A DNA stretch of 64,000 nt from Psychrobium sp. MM17-31 (lineage in GTDB: Bacteria; Pseudomonadota; Gammaproteobacteria; Enterobacterales; Psychrobiaceae). Positions 11,743-20,089 of the stretch are shown here, one piece after another; within the stretch, counting starts at the first letter, position 1; every line of letters begins with the position of its first letter. A program made the position numbers and the translations under genes. The notes under the pieces were generated by a model. That model saw only the letters and a program-made list of their open reading frames with translations. It made no database searches and had not been told where the DNA came from. The stretch lies in NCBI RefSeq assembly GCF_022347785.1, contig NZ_JAKRGA010000002.1:744001-808000 (forward strand). The letters are read 5' to 3'.

Positions 11743-12591
11743 ATGTTCAAGCCCAATCAATGGCCGGCGCCAGCCAAATTAAACCTGTTTTTACACATCA
11801 CTGGACGTTTACCTAACGGTTATCACAGCCTGCAAACTAACTTTCAGTTTTTAGATTATGGTGATTCACTAGCCTTTGACACCAATTCTTCAAATAACGT
11901 GTCGGTATCGCCTGAAGTTGAAGGAGTTACCTTAGAAGACAACCTAATTTATCGCGCCGCGATGATGCTAAAGCCCTATACAAAAGAGCCTGTTGGCGCA
12001 GATATTACGCTGACTAAAATACTGCCAATGGGTGCGGGGCTAGGCGGTGGCTCTTCCGATGCTGCCACTACCTTAGCTGCTTTGAATCACTTGTGGAACA
12101 TCAACCTGCCAACAGACAAACTAGCTGAGCTAGGGCTAGCCCTTGGCGCGGATGTCCCTATTTTTGTCAAAGGGGTCGCCGCATTTGCCGAAGGGGTTGG
12201 TGAAGAGCTCACGCCAATCTCGCCACCTGAACCATGGTATCTTGTGATTTGGCCCGGTGTTAGTGTCTGCACAAAAACCATCTTCAACTTGCCACAACTG
12301 CCAAGAAATACGCCAAAAATAACCCTTGCAGACCTTGACAAAGCGACATTGAAAAACGACTGCCAAGAAGTGACAAAAAATAGGCATCCCGAGGTTGCTT
12401 CAGCACTAGACTGGTTGATACAATACGCGCCAGCAAAAATGACGGGTACCGGAAGCTGCGTTTTCGGAGAATTCTCTTCACGTGCTGACGCCACTGTAGC
12501 ATTAGAAAAGTTACCTCCAAACATGCATGGCTTTGTTGCAAAAGGCGTAAATATCTCGCCACTTATTTCGACACTATCCGCTCGTCGTTAA
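11743..12591 (+). CDS. ispE: 4-diphosphocytidyl-2-C-methyl-D-erythritol kinase
   Basis: GHMP-family kinase that phosphorylates the 2-hydroxyl of CDP-methylerythritol in the MEP isoprenoid pathway. 282 residues. Seen: [20 protein letters not shown] at the N-terminus (substrate-binding Lys), the glycine-rich ATP loop [16 protein letters not shown] near residue 88-103, and the C-terminal [13 protein letters not shown]. Located between lolB and prs as in E. coli and probably co-transcribed with lolB. Confidence 0.97.
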   Translation: MFKPNQWPAPAKLNLFLHITGRLPNGYHSLQTNFQFLDYGDSLAFDTNSSNNVSVSPEVEGVTLEDNLIYRAAMMLKPYTKEPVGADITLTKILPMGAGLGGGSSDAATTLAALNHLWNINLPTDKLAELGLALGADVPIFVKGVAAFAEGVGEELTPISPPEPWYLVIWPGVSVCTKTIFNLPQLPRNTPKITLADLDKATLKNDCQEVTKNRHPEVASALDWLIQYAPAKMTGTGSCVFGEFSSRADATVALEKLPPNMHGFVAKGVNISPLISTLSARR

Positions 12592-12673
12592 TGCCACACT
12601 TAACCTGTTAGCACTATTGCTAATGAAATGGCGGAATTCACACCGCCCACCAAACCAAAACCTGGGGTTTTAC

Positions 12674-13621
12674 GTGCCTGATATTAAATTGTTTGCGGGA
12701 AATGCTATTCCTGAACTTGCTCAAAAGATTGCAGATCGCCTTTACCTTAAGCTAGGTCGCGCCACTGTTGGCCGCTTTAGCGATGGCGAAATCAGCGTTC
12801 AAATTAACGAAAATGTGCGCGGTGCAGATGTGTTCATTTTGCAATCTACTTGTTCACCAACCAATGACAACCTCATGGAGTTGCTGGTAATGGTCGATGC
12901 ACTGCGTCGTGCATCTGCAGGCCGTATTACTGCTGTTGTTCCTTATTTTGGTTACGCTCGTCAAGACCGTCGTGTACGTTCTTCTCGAGTACCTATTACT
13001 GCAAAAGTTGTGGCAGATTTCTTATCTAGCGTTGGTGTAGACCGTGTTCTTACAGTTGATTTACACGCCGAGCAAATTCAAGGTTTCTTCGACGTTCCAG
13101 TAGACAACGTATTTGGCACACCTGTGCTATTAAATGACATTCAATCACGTGACTTCGACGATCCTGTTGTTGTATCTCCAGACATCGGCGGCGTAGTGCG
13201 CGCACGTGCATTAGCAAAACTATTAGACGATACAGATCTAGCAATCATCGACAAGCGTCGCCCTCAAGCGAATGTTGCCCAAGTAATGCACATCATCGGT
13301 GATGTTGAAGGTCGCGATTGTATTATCGTTGATGACATGATCGACACTGGCGGCACTTTATGTAAAGCCGCTGAAGCACTTAAAGAGCACGGTGCACGTC
13401 GCATCTACGCTTACGCTACTCACGCCGTATTCTCAGGCAGCGCGGTAACTAACGTGGCAAACAGCGTAATCGATGAGTTCATCGTCACTGACTCAATTCC
13501 ACTTACACCAGAAATGAAAGCCACTGGTAAAGTGAAAGTACTATCGCTTGACGGCATGATGGCAGAAGCCCTACGTCGTGTGTCAAATGAAGAGTCAATT
13601 AGTGCGATGTTCCAGTATTAA
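12674..13621 (+). CDS. prs: Ribose-phosphate pyrophosphokinase
   Basis: Makes PRPP from ribose 5-phosphate and ATP for nucleotide, histidine and tryptophan synthesis. The open frame reaches back to 12617, but the family N-terminus ([10 protein letters not shown]) begins after a GTG at 12674-12676, which gives 315 residues, exactly the E. coli length, so I choose that start. Motifs: catalytic flexible loop [18 protein letters not shown]-binding [15 protein letters not shown] around residue 214-228, C-terminal [12 protein letters not shown]. Codon use is strongly biased toward preferred codons, as expected for high expression. The stop is followed by an unusually structured 3' UTR. Confidence 0.97.
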   Translation: MPDIKLFAGNAIPELAQKIADRLYLKLGRATVGRFSDGEISVQINENVRGADVFILQSTCSPTNDNLMELLVMVDALRRASAGRITAVVPYFGYARQDRRVRSSRVPITAKVVADFLSSVGVDRVLTVDLHAEQIQGFFDVPVDNVFGTPVLLNDIQSRDFDDPVVVSPDIGGVVRARALAKLLDDTDLAIIDKRRPQANVAQVMHIIGDVEGRDCIIVDDMIDTGGTLCKAAEALKEHGARRIYAYATHAVFSGSAVTNVANSVIDEFIVTDSIPLTPEMKATGKVKVLSLDGMMAEALRRVSNEESISAMFQY

Positions 13622-13623
13622 AA

Positions 13624-13716
13624 TACGTCAAGGAGTTTGCCATTTAAGCCAACTTCGTTGTCGAGCATACTCATTGGCAGGAGCCAATTCCGTGTGCTCT
13701 CCTAGAATTTGACGTA
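13624..13716 (+). ncRNA. Candidate structured RNA in the prs 3' UTR
   Basis: The 93 nt right after the prs stop fold into nested helices visible by eye. An outer stem TACGTCAA (13624-13631) pairs with TTGACGTA (13709-13716). Inside is a hairpin with an 8-bp stem GAGCATAC/GTGTGCTC (13663-13670 with 13692-13699, one G-U), then ATTGGC/GCCAAT (13673-13678 with 13683-13688) capped by AGGA. A small CAAC-TTC-GTTG hairpin lies at 13650-13660. An alternative pair GCCATTTA/TAAATGGC would compete with the outer stem. A terminator follows at 13744. It could be a 3'UTR-derived small RNA or an mRNA stabiliser; not assigned to a known family. Confidence 0.45.
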
Positions 13717-13743
13717 AATGGCTGCATCCTTATTGTATTTTTT

Positions 13744-13769
13744 AAAAGCGATCTTCGGGTCGCTTTTTA
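13744..13769 (+). terminator. Rho-independent terminator after prs
   Basis: AAAAGCGATC (13744-13753) pairs with GGTCGCTTTT (13758-13767) around a UUCG tetraloop, followed by T residues. It ends the lolB-ispE-prs transcript about 120 bp after the prs stop and upstream of the separate rplY promoter. Confidence 0.9.
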
Positions 13770-13847
13770 TTTTAATGTTGTAACTTAAGTCCCCCCAATT
13801 CTCCGACCTTAATCACAGATTCTTTGTCGTCCAGACAAATTAACCAA

Positions 13848-13876
13848 TTGCCTATAATTTCCACCTCAGTTATAAT
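13848..13876 (+). promoter_or_regulatory. Sigma-70 promoter of rplY
   Basis: TTGCCT (13848-13853), a 17-bp spacer and a perfect TATAAT (13871-13876), followed by a GC-rich GTCGCGCC discriminator typical of growth-rate-controlled promoters. Predicted transcription start is near 13883. Confidence 0.8.
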
Positions 13877-13882
13877 GTCGCG

Positions 13883-13950
13883 CCGAATTTTTCGGGTTCG
13901 AGAAGATTTTGGTCGCAAAAATCTTCAACTTTTAATATTTATTATTGGAG
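13883..13950 (+). promoter_or_regulatory. rplY 5' leader with two hairpins
   Basis: The predicted leader has hairpin 1 CCGAA-TTT-TTCGG (13883-13895) and hairpin 2 GAAGATTTT/AAAATCTTC (13902-13910 with 13917-13925), then a GGAG ribosome binding site at 13947-13950. Autogenous control of rplY through its 5' UTR is known in E. coli; that this leader does the same is inferred from position and shape. Confidence 0.55.
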
Positions 13951-13957
13951 ACATCTA

Positions 13958-14578
13958 ATGTCTGAAGCAATTACACTTGACGCACAAATTCGTACAGATT
14001 TAGGGAAAGGTGCGAGCCGCCGCCTACGTCACGCGAACCAAACTCCAGCGATTATCTACGGTGGCGACAAAGCTCCTGTATCAATCACTTTAGCGCACAA
14101 CAAACTATTTAAAGCTCAAGAAGCAGAACACTTCTACTCACAAGTTTTAACTATCAACGTTGATGGTACTGAAGAGAAAGTAATCGTTAAAGCTATGCAG
14201 CGTCACGTGCACAAGCCACAAGTTAACCACGTTGATTTCCTACGTGTTGACGCTACTCACGAGCTACACACTGCAATCCCAGTTCACTTCTTAAACGAAG
14301 ACAAATGTGCTGCAGTTAAAGCTGGTGGTACTATCGCTCACCACGCAAATGAAATCGAAGTAGCTTGTTTACCAGCTGCTCTACCTGAGTTCATCGAAGT
14401 AGACGTAGCTAACCTAGAAGCTGGTCAAACTCTTCACCTATCTGACATCGCACTTCCAGCAGGTGTTGAATCAGTAGAACTTCGCAAAGGCGAAAGCCAC
14501 GACCAAGCTGTAGTTTCTGTAACTGCTGCTAAAGGTGGTGCTGCTGAAGAATCAGCTGAAGAAGCTGACGCAGAATAA
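13958..14578 (+). CDS. rplY: 50S ribosomal protein L25 (Ctc form)
   Basis: L25 binds 5S rRNA in the large ribosomal subunit. 206 residues: the N-terminal L25 domain (about 1-95, with [18 protein letters not shown] and [20 protein letters not shown]) plus the C-terminal beta domain of the longer TL5/Ctc type, ending in an acidic tail rich in Glu and Ala. E. coli has only the short form. Codon use is very strongly biased, as for other ribosomal proteins. It has its own promoter and a GGAG site 7 bases before the ATG. pth follows directly. Confidence 0.97.
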   Translation: MSEAITLDAQIRTDLGKGASRRLRHANQTPAIIYGGDKAPVSITLAHNKLFKAQEAEHFYSQVLTINVDGTEEKVIVKAMQRHVHKPQVNHVDFLRVDATHELHTAIPVHFLNEDKCAAVKAGGTIAHHANEIEVACLPAALPEFIEVDVANLEAGQTLHLSDIALPAGVESVELRKGESHDQAVVSVTAAKGGAAEESAEEADAE

Positions 14579-14588
14579 GACTACTCTC

Positions 14589-15176
14589 TTGAGTGATCGA
14601 ATTCAGCTAATTGTGGGCCTGGCTAATCCAGGCCCCGAATATGCCAACACCAGACACAATGCTGGTGCTTGGTATATCGAACAACTCGCCAACTGGCACA
14701 ATACCTCACTAAAAGCAGAAGCTAAGTTTTTCGGACACACTGGCCGCATTAATATCGACGGCAATGACGTTCGTTTACTCATCCCTACAACCTTTATGAA
14801 TCGCAGCGGTAAAGCAGTTGCAGCAATGGCCAAGTTCTACCAAATTCCGGTAGAGAACATTCTCGTGGCACACGATGAATTAGATTTGCCACCGGGCGTT
14901 GCCAAATTCAAACAAGGTGGTGGCCACGGCGGTCACAATGGCTTGAGAGATATCATTAGCGCGATGGGTAATAAAAAAGACTTCCATCGACTGCGTATCG
15001 CCATCGGCCATCCGGGGCATAAAGATAAAGTGACGGGATACGTGCTAGGTAAAGCCCCTAAGGCAGAGCAAGATATTATCGACGGCGCAGTAGATGAAGC
15101 CGTTCGTTGCACCAGCCTTATTTTTTCAAATGGCTTTACAGGCGCTAAAAACAGACTTCATAGCTACAAAGGCTAG
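14589..15176 (+). CDS. pth: Peptidyl-tRNA hydrolase
   Basis: Releases tRNA from prematurely dropped peptidyl-tRNA. The family N-terminus ([20 protein letters not shown]) begins shortly after a TTG at 14589-14591, giving 195 residues, the usual length; the longer frame from 14535 overlaps the rplY tail and is probably not used. Catalytic His is in TRHNAGAWY, and [20 protein letters not shown] and GHNGLRDI are present. The ribosome binding site before TTG is weak, so the exact start is uncertain; coupling to rplY, 10 bp upstream, is likely. Confidence 0.93.
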   Translation: MSDRIQLIVGLANPGPEYANTRHNAGAWYIEQLANWHNTSLKAEAKFFGHTGRINIDGNDVRLLIPTTFMNRSGKAVAAMAKFYQIPVENILVAHDELDLPPGVAKFKQGGGHGGHNGLRDIISAMGNKKDFHRLRIAIGHPGHKDKVTGYVLGKAPKAEQDIIDGAVDEAVRCTSLIFSNGFTGAKNRLHSYKG

Positions 15177-15207
15177 TCTTAATTAAACAAATTTTTGAGG
15201 AATCACC

Positions 15208-16299
15208 ATGGGTTTCAAATGTGGTATCGTCGGATTACCAAACGTTGGTAAATCAACACTATTCAATGCCTTAACTAAAGCAGGCATCGAAGCAGCAAAC
15301 TTCCCATTTTGTACAATCGAGCCAAACACAGGTGTGGTTCCTGTTCCAGATTTACGCTTAAACCAGTTAACGGAAATCGTTAACCCAGAACGCACTATTG
15401 CCACCACGATGGAATTCGTTGACATCGCCGGCCTAGTTGCAGGTGCATCGAAAGGTGAAGGTTTAGGTAACAAATTCCTAGCGAACATCCGTGAAACTGA
15501 CGCTATCGGTCACGTGGTGCGTTGTTTCGAGAACGAAAACATTGTTCACGTTAGTGGCCAGGTTGACCCATTATCAGATATCGAAGTCATTAACACTGAG
15601 CTAATGCTTGCCGATATGGATGTGTGTGACAAAGCAATGTTACGTCAAGCGAAGAAAGCGAAAGGCGGTGACAAAGACGCTAAGTTCGAAATCAGCGTAT
15701 TAGAAAAGATCAAAGCACACCTTGATGAAGGCTTGATGATCCGCGCGCTAGAGTTAGCGAAAGAAGAAAAAGCAGCGATTACTTACCTGCAATTCTTAAC
15801 TATCAAACCAACTATGTACATCGCCAATGTTAACGATGACGGTTTCGAAGATAACCCACTACTAGATAAAGTACATGAGTTAGCCGATGGCGAAAATGCT
15901 GTTGTAGTTGCTGTATGTGCCGAAATGGAATCTGAAATCGCCGAGCTTGACGAAGAAGAGGCTAAAGAGTTCATGGATGATCTAGGTATTGAAGAGCCGG
16001 GTCTAAACCGTGTAATTCGCAGCGGTTATGAGCTACTTAACCTACAAACTTACTTCACTGCGGGTGTTAAAGAAGTTCGCGCATGGACAGTTAATGTTGG
16101 CGCAACTGCACCACAGGCCGCTGGTAAAATCCACACCGATTTCGAGCGTGGCTTTATCCGTGCTGCCGTTATTGGTTTTGATGATTACATCGAGTACAAC
16201 GGTGAGTCTGGCGCTAAAGATGCCGGTAAACTTCGCGTTGAAGGTAAAGACTACATCGTTAAAGATGGTGACGTAATCCACTTCCGCTTTAACGTGTAA
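15208..16299 (+). CDS. ychF: Redox-regulated ribosome-associated ATPase YchF
   Basis: P-loop ATPase of the Obg/YchF clade (363 residues), a ribosome-associated factor linked to stress and translation. G1 loop [14 protein letters not shown] at residue 8, switch region [13 protein letters not shown]3 [16 protein letters not shown]. The G4 region reads NVNDDG rather than NKxD, the reason the family prefers ATP. A TGS domain occupies the C-terminal 80 residues ([35 protein letters not shown]). TGAGGA precedes the ATG. It follows pth after 31 bp, as in most Gammaproteobacteria. Confidence 0.97.
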   Translation: MGFKCGIVGLPNVGKSTLFNALTKAGIEAANFPFCTIEPNTGVVPVPDLRLNQLTEIVNPERTIATTMEFVDIAGLVAGASKGEGLGNKFLANIRETDAIGHVVRCFENENIVHVSGQVDPLSDIEVINTELMLADMDVCDKAMLRQAKKAKGGDKDAKFEISVLEKIKAHLDEGLMIRALELAKEEKAAITYLQFLTIKPTMYIANVNDDGFEDNPLLDKVHELADGENAVVVAVCAEMESEIAELDEEEAKEFMDDLGIEEPGLNRVIRSGYELLNLQTYFTAGVKEVRAWTVNVGATAPQAAGKIHTDFERGFIRAAVIGFDDYIEYNGESGAKDAGKLRVEGKDYIVKDGDVIHFRFNV

Positions 16300-16325
16300 T
16301 CAACCACACGTTCTAAAAACACTTT

Positions 16326-16361
16326 AAAGCCCTGCCGTTACTCGTAATGGTGGGGCTTTTT
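16326..16361 (+). terminator. Terminator after ychF
   Basis: AAAGCCC (16326-16332) pairs with GGGCTTT (16353-16359), and an inner CCGTTAC/GTAATGG helix extends the hairpin; a T-run follows. Confidence 0.85.
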
Positions 16362-16535
16362 AATTGGCGCTATTAATGCGTCAGAATAACTCTAATCGTA
16401 ATGAAAACGAATCTTAATATCTTGTTACACTCATTAACAATCTCTCAAACTGACAATCGATTCCCTCAACGCTAAAATATCAACCAATTATCACACCTCC
16501 AATCACTAGAGCTTTCTGGCTCAAGGAATCTAATT

Positions 16536-17114
16536 TTGATCACCTTAGACGATAGTCAATTCTTTGCCAAGGGCGGCGAGCGTAAATGCTTTATCCACCC
16601 TGAAGATACGTCAAAATTAATCAAAATTCAGTACGATAATACCCTAGGTCGTAATCAAAACACCTTAGATCTGCACTATTACAATCACCTTAAACAACGC
16701 GTCAGCGATTTTAGTGGTATTGCTAATTTTCATGGCCAGGTCGAGACTAATCTCGGCGGTGGCTTAGTATTTGATATTGTAAGAAATTACGATGGGAAGC
16801 TAGCCCAAACCTTTGAAGACATGGTGCGTAATAACTTTTTCAGTGCACAGCAAGAAATGAGCTTATTAGAAGAGCTGCAACAGTATCTCACCAAACACTT
16901 AATCGTATTTGGCGATGTTGTTCTCTCGAATATCTTGTGCCAAGAATATGCGAAAAATGCCTTTAAACTGATTATTGTCGATGGCTTAGGTGCTCGCAGA
17001 TTTAACTTCAAACTTTGGCTGCAAAATCGCTCTGATGCCTATGCAAAGATTCGTATTAACATGCAATATGAAAAGTTATTACTGAAATATCAGCAAATTA
17101 AAACACAAAGCTAA
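16536..17114 (+). CDS. YrbL family protein
   Basis: 192-residue protein resembling the PhoP-network protein YrbL, a kinase-fold family. Start is TTG (16536-16538) with AAGGAA upstream. Seen: N-terminal GGERKCFIHPEDTSKLIKIQ, LGRNQNTLDLHYYNHL, and a C-terminal kinase-like loop HLIVFGDVVLSNILC followed by KLIIVDGLGARR, in which Asp/Asn residues sit where protein-kinase-like folds hold catalytic and metal ligands. Whether it is an active kinase is not known. It stands alone between the ychF terminator and a GNAT gene. Confidence 0.82.
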   Translation: MITLDDSQFFAKGGERKCFIHPEDTSKLIKIQYDNTLGRNQNTLDLHYYNHLKQRVSDFSGIANFHGQVETNLGGGLVFDIVRNYDGKLAQTFEDMVRNNFFSAQQEMSLLEELQQYLTKHLIVFGDVVLSNILCQEYAKNAFKLIIVDGLGARRFNFKLWLQNRSDAYAKIRINMQYEKLLLKYQQIKTQS

Positions 17115-17187
17115 CCAAGCTACCCTTTACTAAACTTTCCGTTATCCCTTAAAGTAATTGGCACATATCTTAATCAGCGCCATTACA

Positions 17188-17748
17188 ATGAAAATAACCG
17201 AGCAAACCGTCCATACACCACCAGTACTCTCTAGCAATGGCATTACCTTGCGCTTAGCAGCAAGTGAAGATCTACCAGCTATTCGCGCTTATCGTAGCGA
17301 CCCCGAAAATTGCCGCTACATTGCGCCCGTCGAGTCTTTTGCAGACACACAAGCGTTAGTCAAAAAGCTCGCTCAGCCATGGCGTTTTACAACCGGTTAT
17401 TGGAATGGTTTTGTCGTGTGCAAGGAAGGCTGTAACAAAGCAATTGGTGAAGTTGTATTTCGCGTCGAAGATTGGGACAACCAACGCGCCGAAGTAGGCT
17501 ACCGTATGGCACCAGAGAGCGCTGGGCAAGGAATATGTACCAAAGCCATGGCGATGTTGATCCAATATATTTTTGATGAATTTTGCTTTTACAAAGTCGT
17601 TGCTAAATGCGATCCGCGAAATATCGCTTCTTATCGCGTCATGGAAAAGCTGGGAATGCAACGAGAAGCCCATTTTAAAGGTCATTACCGCATTGGAGAC
17701 GAGTGGACAGATCAATATGATTATGGCTTGTTGCGAAGTGATTTTTAG
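17188..17748 (+). CDS. GNAT family N-acetyltransferase (RimJ/RimL-like)
   Basis: 186-residue acetyltransferase, counted from the ATG at 17188 (a TTG at 17158 is also in frame but would add residues the family lacks). GNAT motif A is seen as AEVGYRMAPESAGQGICTKA (around residue 105-125), with the C-terminal RimJ/RimL pattern KVVAKCDPRNIASYRVMEKL and FKGHYRIGDEWTDQYDYGLL. It should transfer acetyl from acetyl-CoA to an amine; the substrate (protein N-terminus or small molecule) cannot be told. No operon partners; the tRNA array converges on it from the right. Confidence 0.9.
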   Translation: MKITEQTVHTPPVLSSNGITLRLAASEDLPAIRAYRSDPENCRYIAPVESFADTQALVKKLAQPWRFTTGYWNGFVVCKEGCNKAIGEVVFRVEDWDNQRAEVGYRMAPESAGQGICTKAMAMLIQYIFDEFCFYKVVAKCDPRNIASYRVMEKLGMQREAHFKGHYRIGDEWTDQYDYGLLRSDF

Positions 17749-17752
17749 ATCT

Positions 17753-17778
17753 TAATTAACCTGAGTTCGGGTTAATTA
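17753..17778. terminator. Inverted repeat between GNAT gene and tRNA array
   Basis: TAATTAACC (17753-17761) pairs with GGTTAATTA (17770-17778), loop of 8, in the gap between convergent units. No long T-run on either strand, so termination is plausible but weak. Confidence 0.45.
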
Positions 17779-17786
17779 TAAAGAAA

Positions 17787-17863
17787 TGGTGGCTACGACG
17801 GGATTCGAACCTGTGACCCCATCATTATGAGTGATGTGCTCTAACCAGCTGAGCTACGTAGCC
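17787..17863 (-). tRNA. tRNA-Met (CAT), copy 2
   Basis: 77 nt including an encoded CCA. The minus strand begins GGCTACGTAGCTCAGCTGG, the anticodon loop reads CTCATAA (anticodon CAU), and the T arm contains GGTTCGAATCC. The acceptor stem GGCTACG/CGTAGCC is perfect. Identical to the copy at 18226-18302. A terminator-like hairpin separates it from the tRNA-Leu upstream. The acceptor stem suggests an elongator-type tRNA-Met. Confidence 0.96.
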
Positions 17864-17933
17864 ATTTTGAAACTATCTTTATCTAAAGAAAAGGACCTTT
17901 CTTTAGGCAAAAACTTTATTATTCAATAACAAG

Positions 17934-18005
17934 TCGCTTTCGCGATTCATTATTCAAGTTTTTTACAGGCAAAAAAAAATCGCTTTCGCGATTCATTTTT
18001 CAACT
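17934..18005 (-). terminator. Duplicated GCGAAAGC hairpin; terminator inside the tRNA array
   Basis: On the minus strand, AATCGC-GAAA-GCGATT (17978-17993) is followed by nine Ts (complement of the A-run ending at 17979), a good rho-independent terminator. A near-copy of the same unit (TCGCTTTCGCGATTCATT...) lies at 17934-17955, so the element is tandemly duplicated. It falls between tRNA-Leu copy 2 and the last tRNA-Met. Confidence 0.75.
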
Positions 18006-18013
18006 TGTCTTGA

Positions 18014-18098
18014 TGGTGCGGGAAGAGAGACTTGAACTCTCACACCCGAAGATACTAGAACCTAAATCTAGCGCGTCTACCAATTCCGCCACTCCCGC
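18014..18098 (-). tRNA. tRNA-Leu (TAG), copy 2
   Basis: 85 nt with encoded CCA. The minus strand starts GCGGGAGTGGCGGAATTGG, the anticodon loop TTTAGGT gives anticodon UAG, and a long variable arm (class II) precedes GAGTTCAAGTCTC. Identical to the copy at 18441-18525. Confidence 0.96.
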
Positions 18099-18119
18099 AT
18101 ATCAAGTTGTGCAATTATT

Positions 18120-18194
18120 TGGCTGGGATACAAGGATTCGAACCTTGGAATGACGGGATCAAAACCCGCTGCCTTACCGCTTGGCTATATCCCA
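18120..18194 (-). tRNA. tRNA-Gln (TTG), copy 2
   Basis: 75 nt with encoded CCA. The minus strand begins TGGGATATAGCCAAGCGGT, typical of tRNA-Gln, with anticodon loop TTTTGAT (UUG). Identical to the copy at 18358-18432. Confidence 0.96.
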
Positions 18195-18225
18195 ACAAAT
18201 AATTGTTTCTTTACCGAAGTAAAGA

Positions 18226-18302
18226 TGGTGGCTACGACGGGATTCGAACCTGTGACCCCATCATTATGAGTGATGTGCTCTAACCAGCTGAGCTACGTAG
18301 CC
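18226..18302 (-). tRNA. tRNA-Met (CAT), copy 1
   Basis: 77 nt with encoded CCA, anticodon CAU, identical in every base to the copy at 17787-17863. Lies between the two tRNA-Gln genes. Confidence 0.96.
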
Positions 18303-18357
18303 ATCATAATGTTGTGCATTTAAAGTTACACTTCTTTGTCATTCACCCAACTAAAGT

Positions 18358-18432
18358 TGGCTGGGATACAAGGATTCGAACCTTGGAATGACGGGATCAA
18401 AACCCGCTGCCTTACCGCTTGGCTATATCCCA
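18358..18432 (-). tRNA. tRNA-Gln (TTG), copy 1
   Basis: 75 nt with encoded CCA, anticodon UUG, identical to 18120-18194. Only 8 nt separate it from tRNA-Leu copy 1, so they are processed from one precursor. Confidence 0.96.
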
Positions 18433-18440
18433 ACTGTAAA

Positions 18441-18525
18441 TGGTGCGGGAAGAGAGACTTGAACTCTCACACCCGAAGATACTAGAACCTAAATCTAGCG
18501 CGTCTACCAATTCCGCCACTCCCGC
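18441..18525 (-). tRNA. tRNA-Leu (TAG), copy 1
   Basis: 85 nt with encoded CCA, anticodon UAG, identical to 18014-18098. First gene of the array, about 70 bp downstream of the promoter. Confidence 0.96.
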
Positions 18526-18597
18526 ACTGACTTGAGATTAAACATTCTATTTTCACTTCTGAAAAAGAAACTTCGTTGTCCTCATCAAGTGCGGCGT

Positions 18598-18626
18598 ATT
18601 ATGCTGATGGAGGACGAAACCGTCAA
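18598..18626 (-). promoter_or_regulatory. Promoter of the tRNA array
   Basis: On the minus strand, TTGACG (18626-18621), a 17-bp spacer and CATAAT (18603-18598) are followed by ACGCCGCAC, a GC-rich discriminator as in stringently controlled stable-RNA promoters. Confidence 0.8.
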
Positions 18627-18734
18627 TACTTTTTTGTCAGTTTTTTTACTCTTTTTATCTGCATGAGCATTTAATAGACATAACGCACACTATTTCATCC
18701 AGATTTGGCGAATTCCCTTGAGTTAAGTGAAAAA

Positions 18735-19901
18735 TTACAAGCCCATGGCGTACTTCATCACCTGTTTTTTTCCCCAAGCAGAACGCTGCGCAGCTTTTAA
18801 TGCCGTATTGCGCAATAGCTTTAACGGCGGTGAATCATTGCTAAAGGTTAGATAAAATACATCCATTGCCGATTGCATCAATAAGTTATCAGGACGGCGC
18901 TTGGACTCATACTCTTGCAGTACTCGCTTATCCCACCAAGACTCACCACGAGAAACCGCATTACAAATAACACTCGATAACGCTGCAACATCTTTAAATC
19001 CAAGATTAACGCCCTGCCCTGCAAGTGGATTAATCGTGTGTGCCGCATCTCCAAGAATGCACAGATGATCTTTAACGTACTGTTGAGCATGTCGCCGCGT
19101 TAGTGGAAAACCACCAGCGTTATCGACATCAAACTCACCTAGTCGATTCGGGAAATGCTCTACTATCTCATTCTTTAGTTGAGATAACGGCAATTGAGAC
19201 AGCGCCTTAATTCGAGATGGTGAGTCATACCAGACTAATGAAGCATGATTTTCTGATAGTGGCAGTAAAGCCCTTGGGCCAGATGGATAAAACTGCTGCC
19301 AAGTTATATCTTGCTGAGGTTGCTCTGTTGTAATATTAATCAACATTGCGTGTTGGGCGTAGTCCCACGAGGTAACACCAATATTCGCCGCACTGCGCAC
19401 CATCGAATTTGCACCATCTGCACCTACGAGCAATTTACAATGCACAATATCATCGCCGATATTGAGCTGATAGCCATTTTCAACTCGCGTGATTTGACTA
19501 ATAGTCGCGTCACTTAACAACTCGATATTGCTATGCGTTTGCATCTGTTGCCACAACGCTAACTGGATCAGGCGATTTTCAATAATATGCCCTAATTGCG
19601 GATGCCCCATCTGCTGACTATCGAACAACAAATTAGAGTTTGGTCCTTCCCAAGTTTCAAGATAGCGATAAGGACAACTGCGCATCGCCAAGATTGCATT
19701 CCACGCATTGACCTCTTTAAGCAAATCCGCAGAGGCTGCACTGATTGCTGAAACACGAAGGTCCATCGGTTGCTCTTTAAAAAAAGGTTTCGGCTCCGCT
19801 TTTTCAATCACCGCAATGGATAAATTACTCGACGATAGCGCACAGGCTAAAGCACCACCGACCATACCACCGCCAACGATGGCGATATCATATTGTTGCA
19901 T
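18735..19901 (-). CDS. ubiF: FAD-dependent ubiquinone-biosynthesis hydroxylase (UbiF-like)
   Basis: Flavin monooxygenase of the UbiH/UbiF/VisC family that hydroxylates the ubiquinone ring. 388 residues from ATG 19899-19901 (an upstream TTG adds four residues). FAD dinucleotide motif IAIVGGGMVGGALACAL at the N-terminus, the family motif DLRVSAISAASADLL near residue 48, GADGANSMVR near 160, and GDAAHTINPLAGQGVNLG near 280. I favour ubiF because in E. coli ubiF also borders a Met/Leu/Gln tRNA operon; ubiH and visC usually form a pair elsewhere. The choice among paralogues is inferred from context. Confidence 0.82.
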   Translation of the reverse strand: MQQYDIAIVGGGMVGGALACALSSSNLSIAVIEKAEPKPFFKEQPMDLRVSAISAASADLLKEVNAWNAILAMRSCPYRYLETWEGPNSNLLFDSQQMGHPQLGHIIENRLIQLALWQQMQTHSNIELLSDATISQITRVENGYQLNIGDDIVHCKLLVGADGANSMVRSAANIGVTSWDYAQHAMLINITTEQPQQDITWQQFYPSGPRALLPLSENHASLVWYDSPSRIKALSQLPLSQLKNEIVEHFPNRLGEFDVDNAGGFPLTRRHAQQYVKDHLCILGDAAHTINPLAGQGVNLGFKDVAALSSVICNAVSRGESWWDKRVLQEYESKRRPDNLLMQSAMDVFYLTFSNDSPPLKLLRNTALKAAQRSAWGKKQVMKYAMGL

Positions 19902-20089
19902 GGGAAAATCCAACTATTAAGTTGTAGTCGATTTTATGAATTTGGCGAGATAAAAGCTACAATTTATCAACTGACGTCTCACTAATTTTGATTTAAGGCA
20001 AATCGAGTTGATTATTTGCTAGCACCACCCTGTTAGATAACGGATAATGACGCGCTATTAACGCCTCCTATTTAGGTTGATTCATCCTT

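Noticed and set aside
12087-12562. Three overlapping minus-strand frames of 83-145 codons inside ispE
   Set aside because: They are antisense to a complete, well-conserved gene and have no family resemblance or ribosome binding site.
12617-12673. N-terminal extension of Prs
   Set aside because: The 19 extra residues are not in the family, and GTG at 12674 gives the exact usual length.
13709-13736. Apparent promoter TTGACG-16-TATTGT after prs
   Set aside because: It overlaps the 3' arm of the RNA stem and would fire straight into the terminator at 13744; treated as part of the RNA structure.
17356-17715. 119-codon minus-strand frame inside the GNAT gene
   Set aside because: Antisense to intact acetyltransferase motifs; no independent support.
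17787-18525. Repeated blocks resembling a direct-repeat array or attachment sites
   Set aside because: The repeats are complete tRNA genes with anticodons and CCA ends; no integrase or foreign DNA is next to them.
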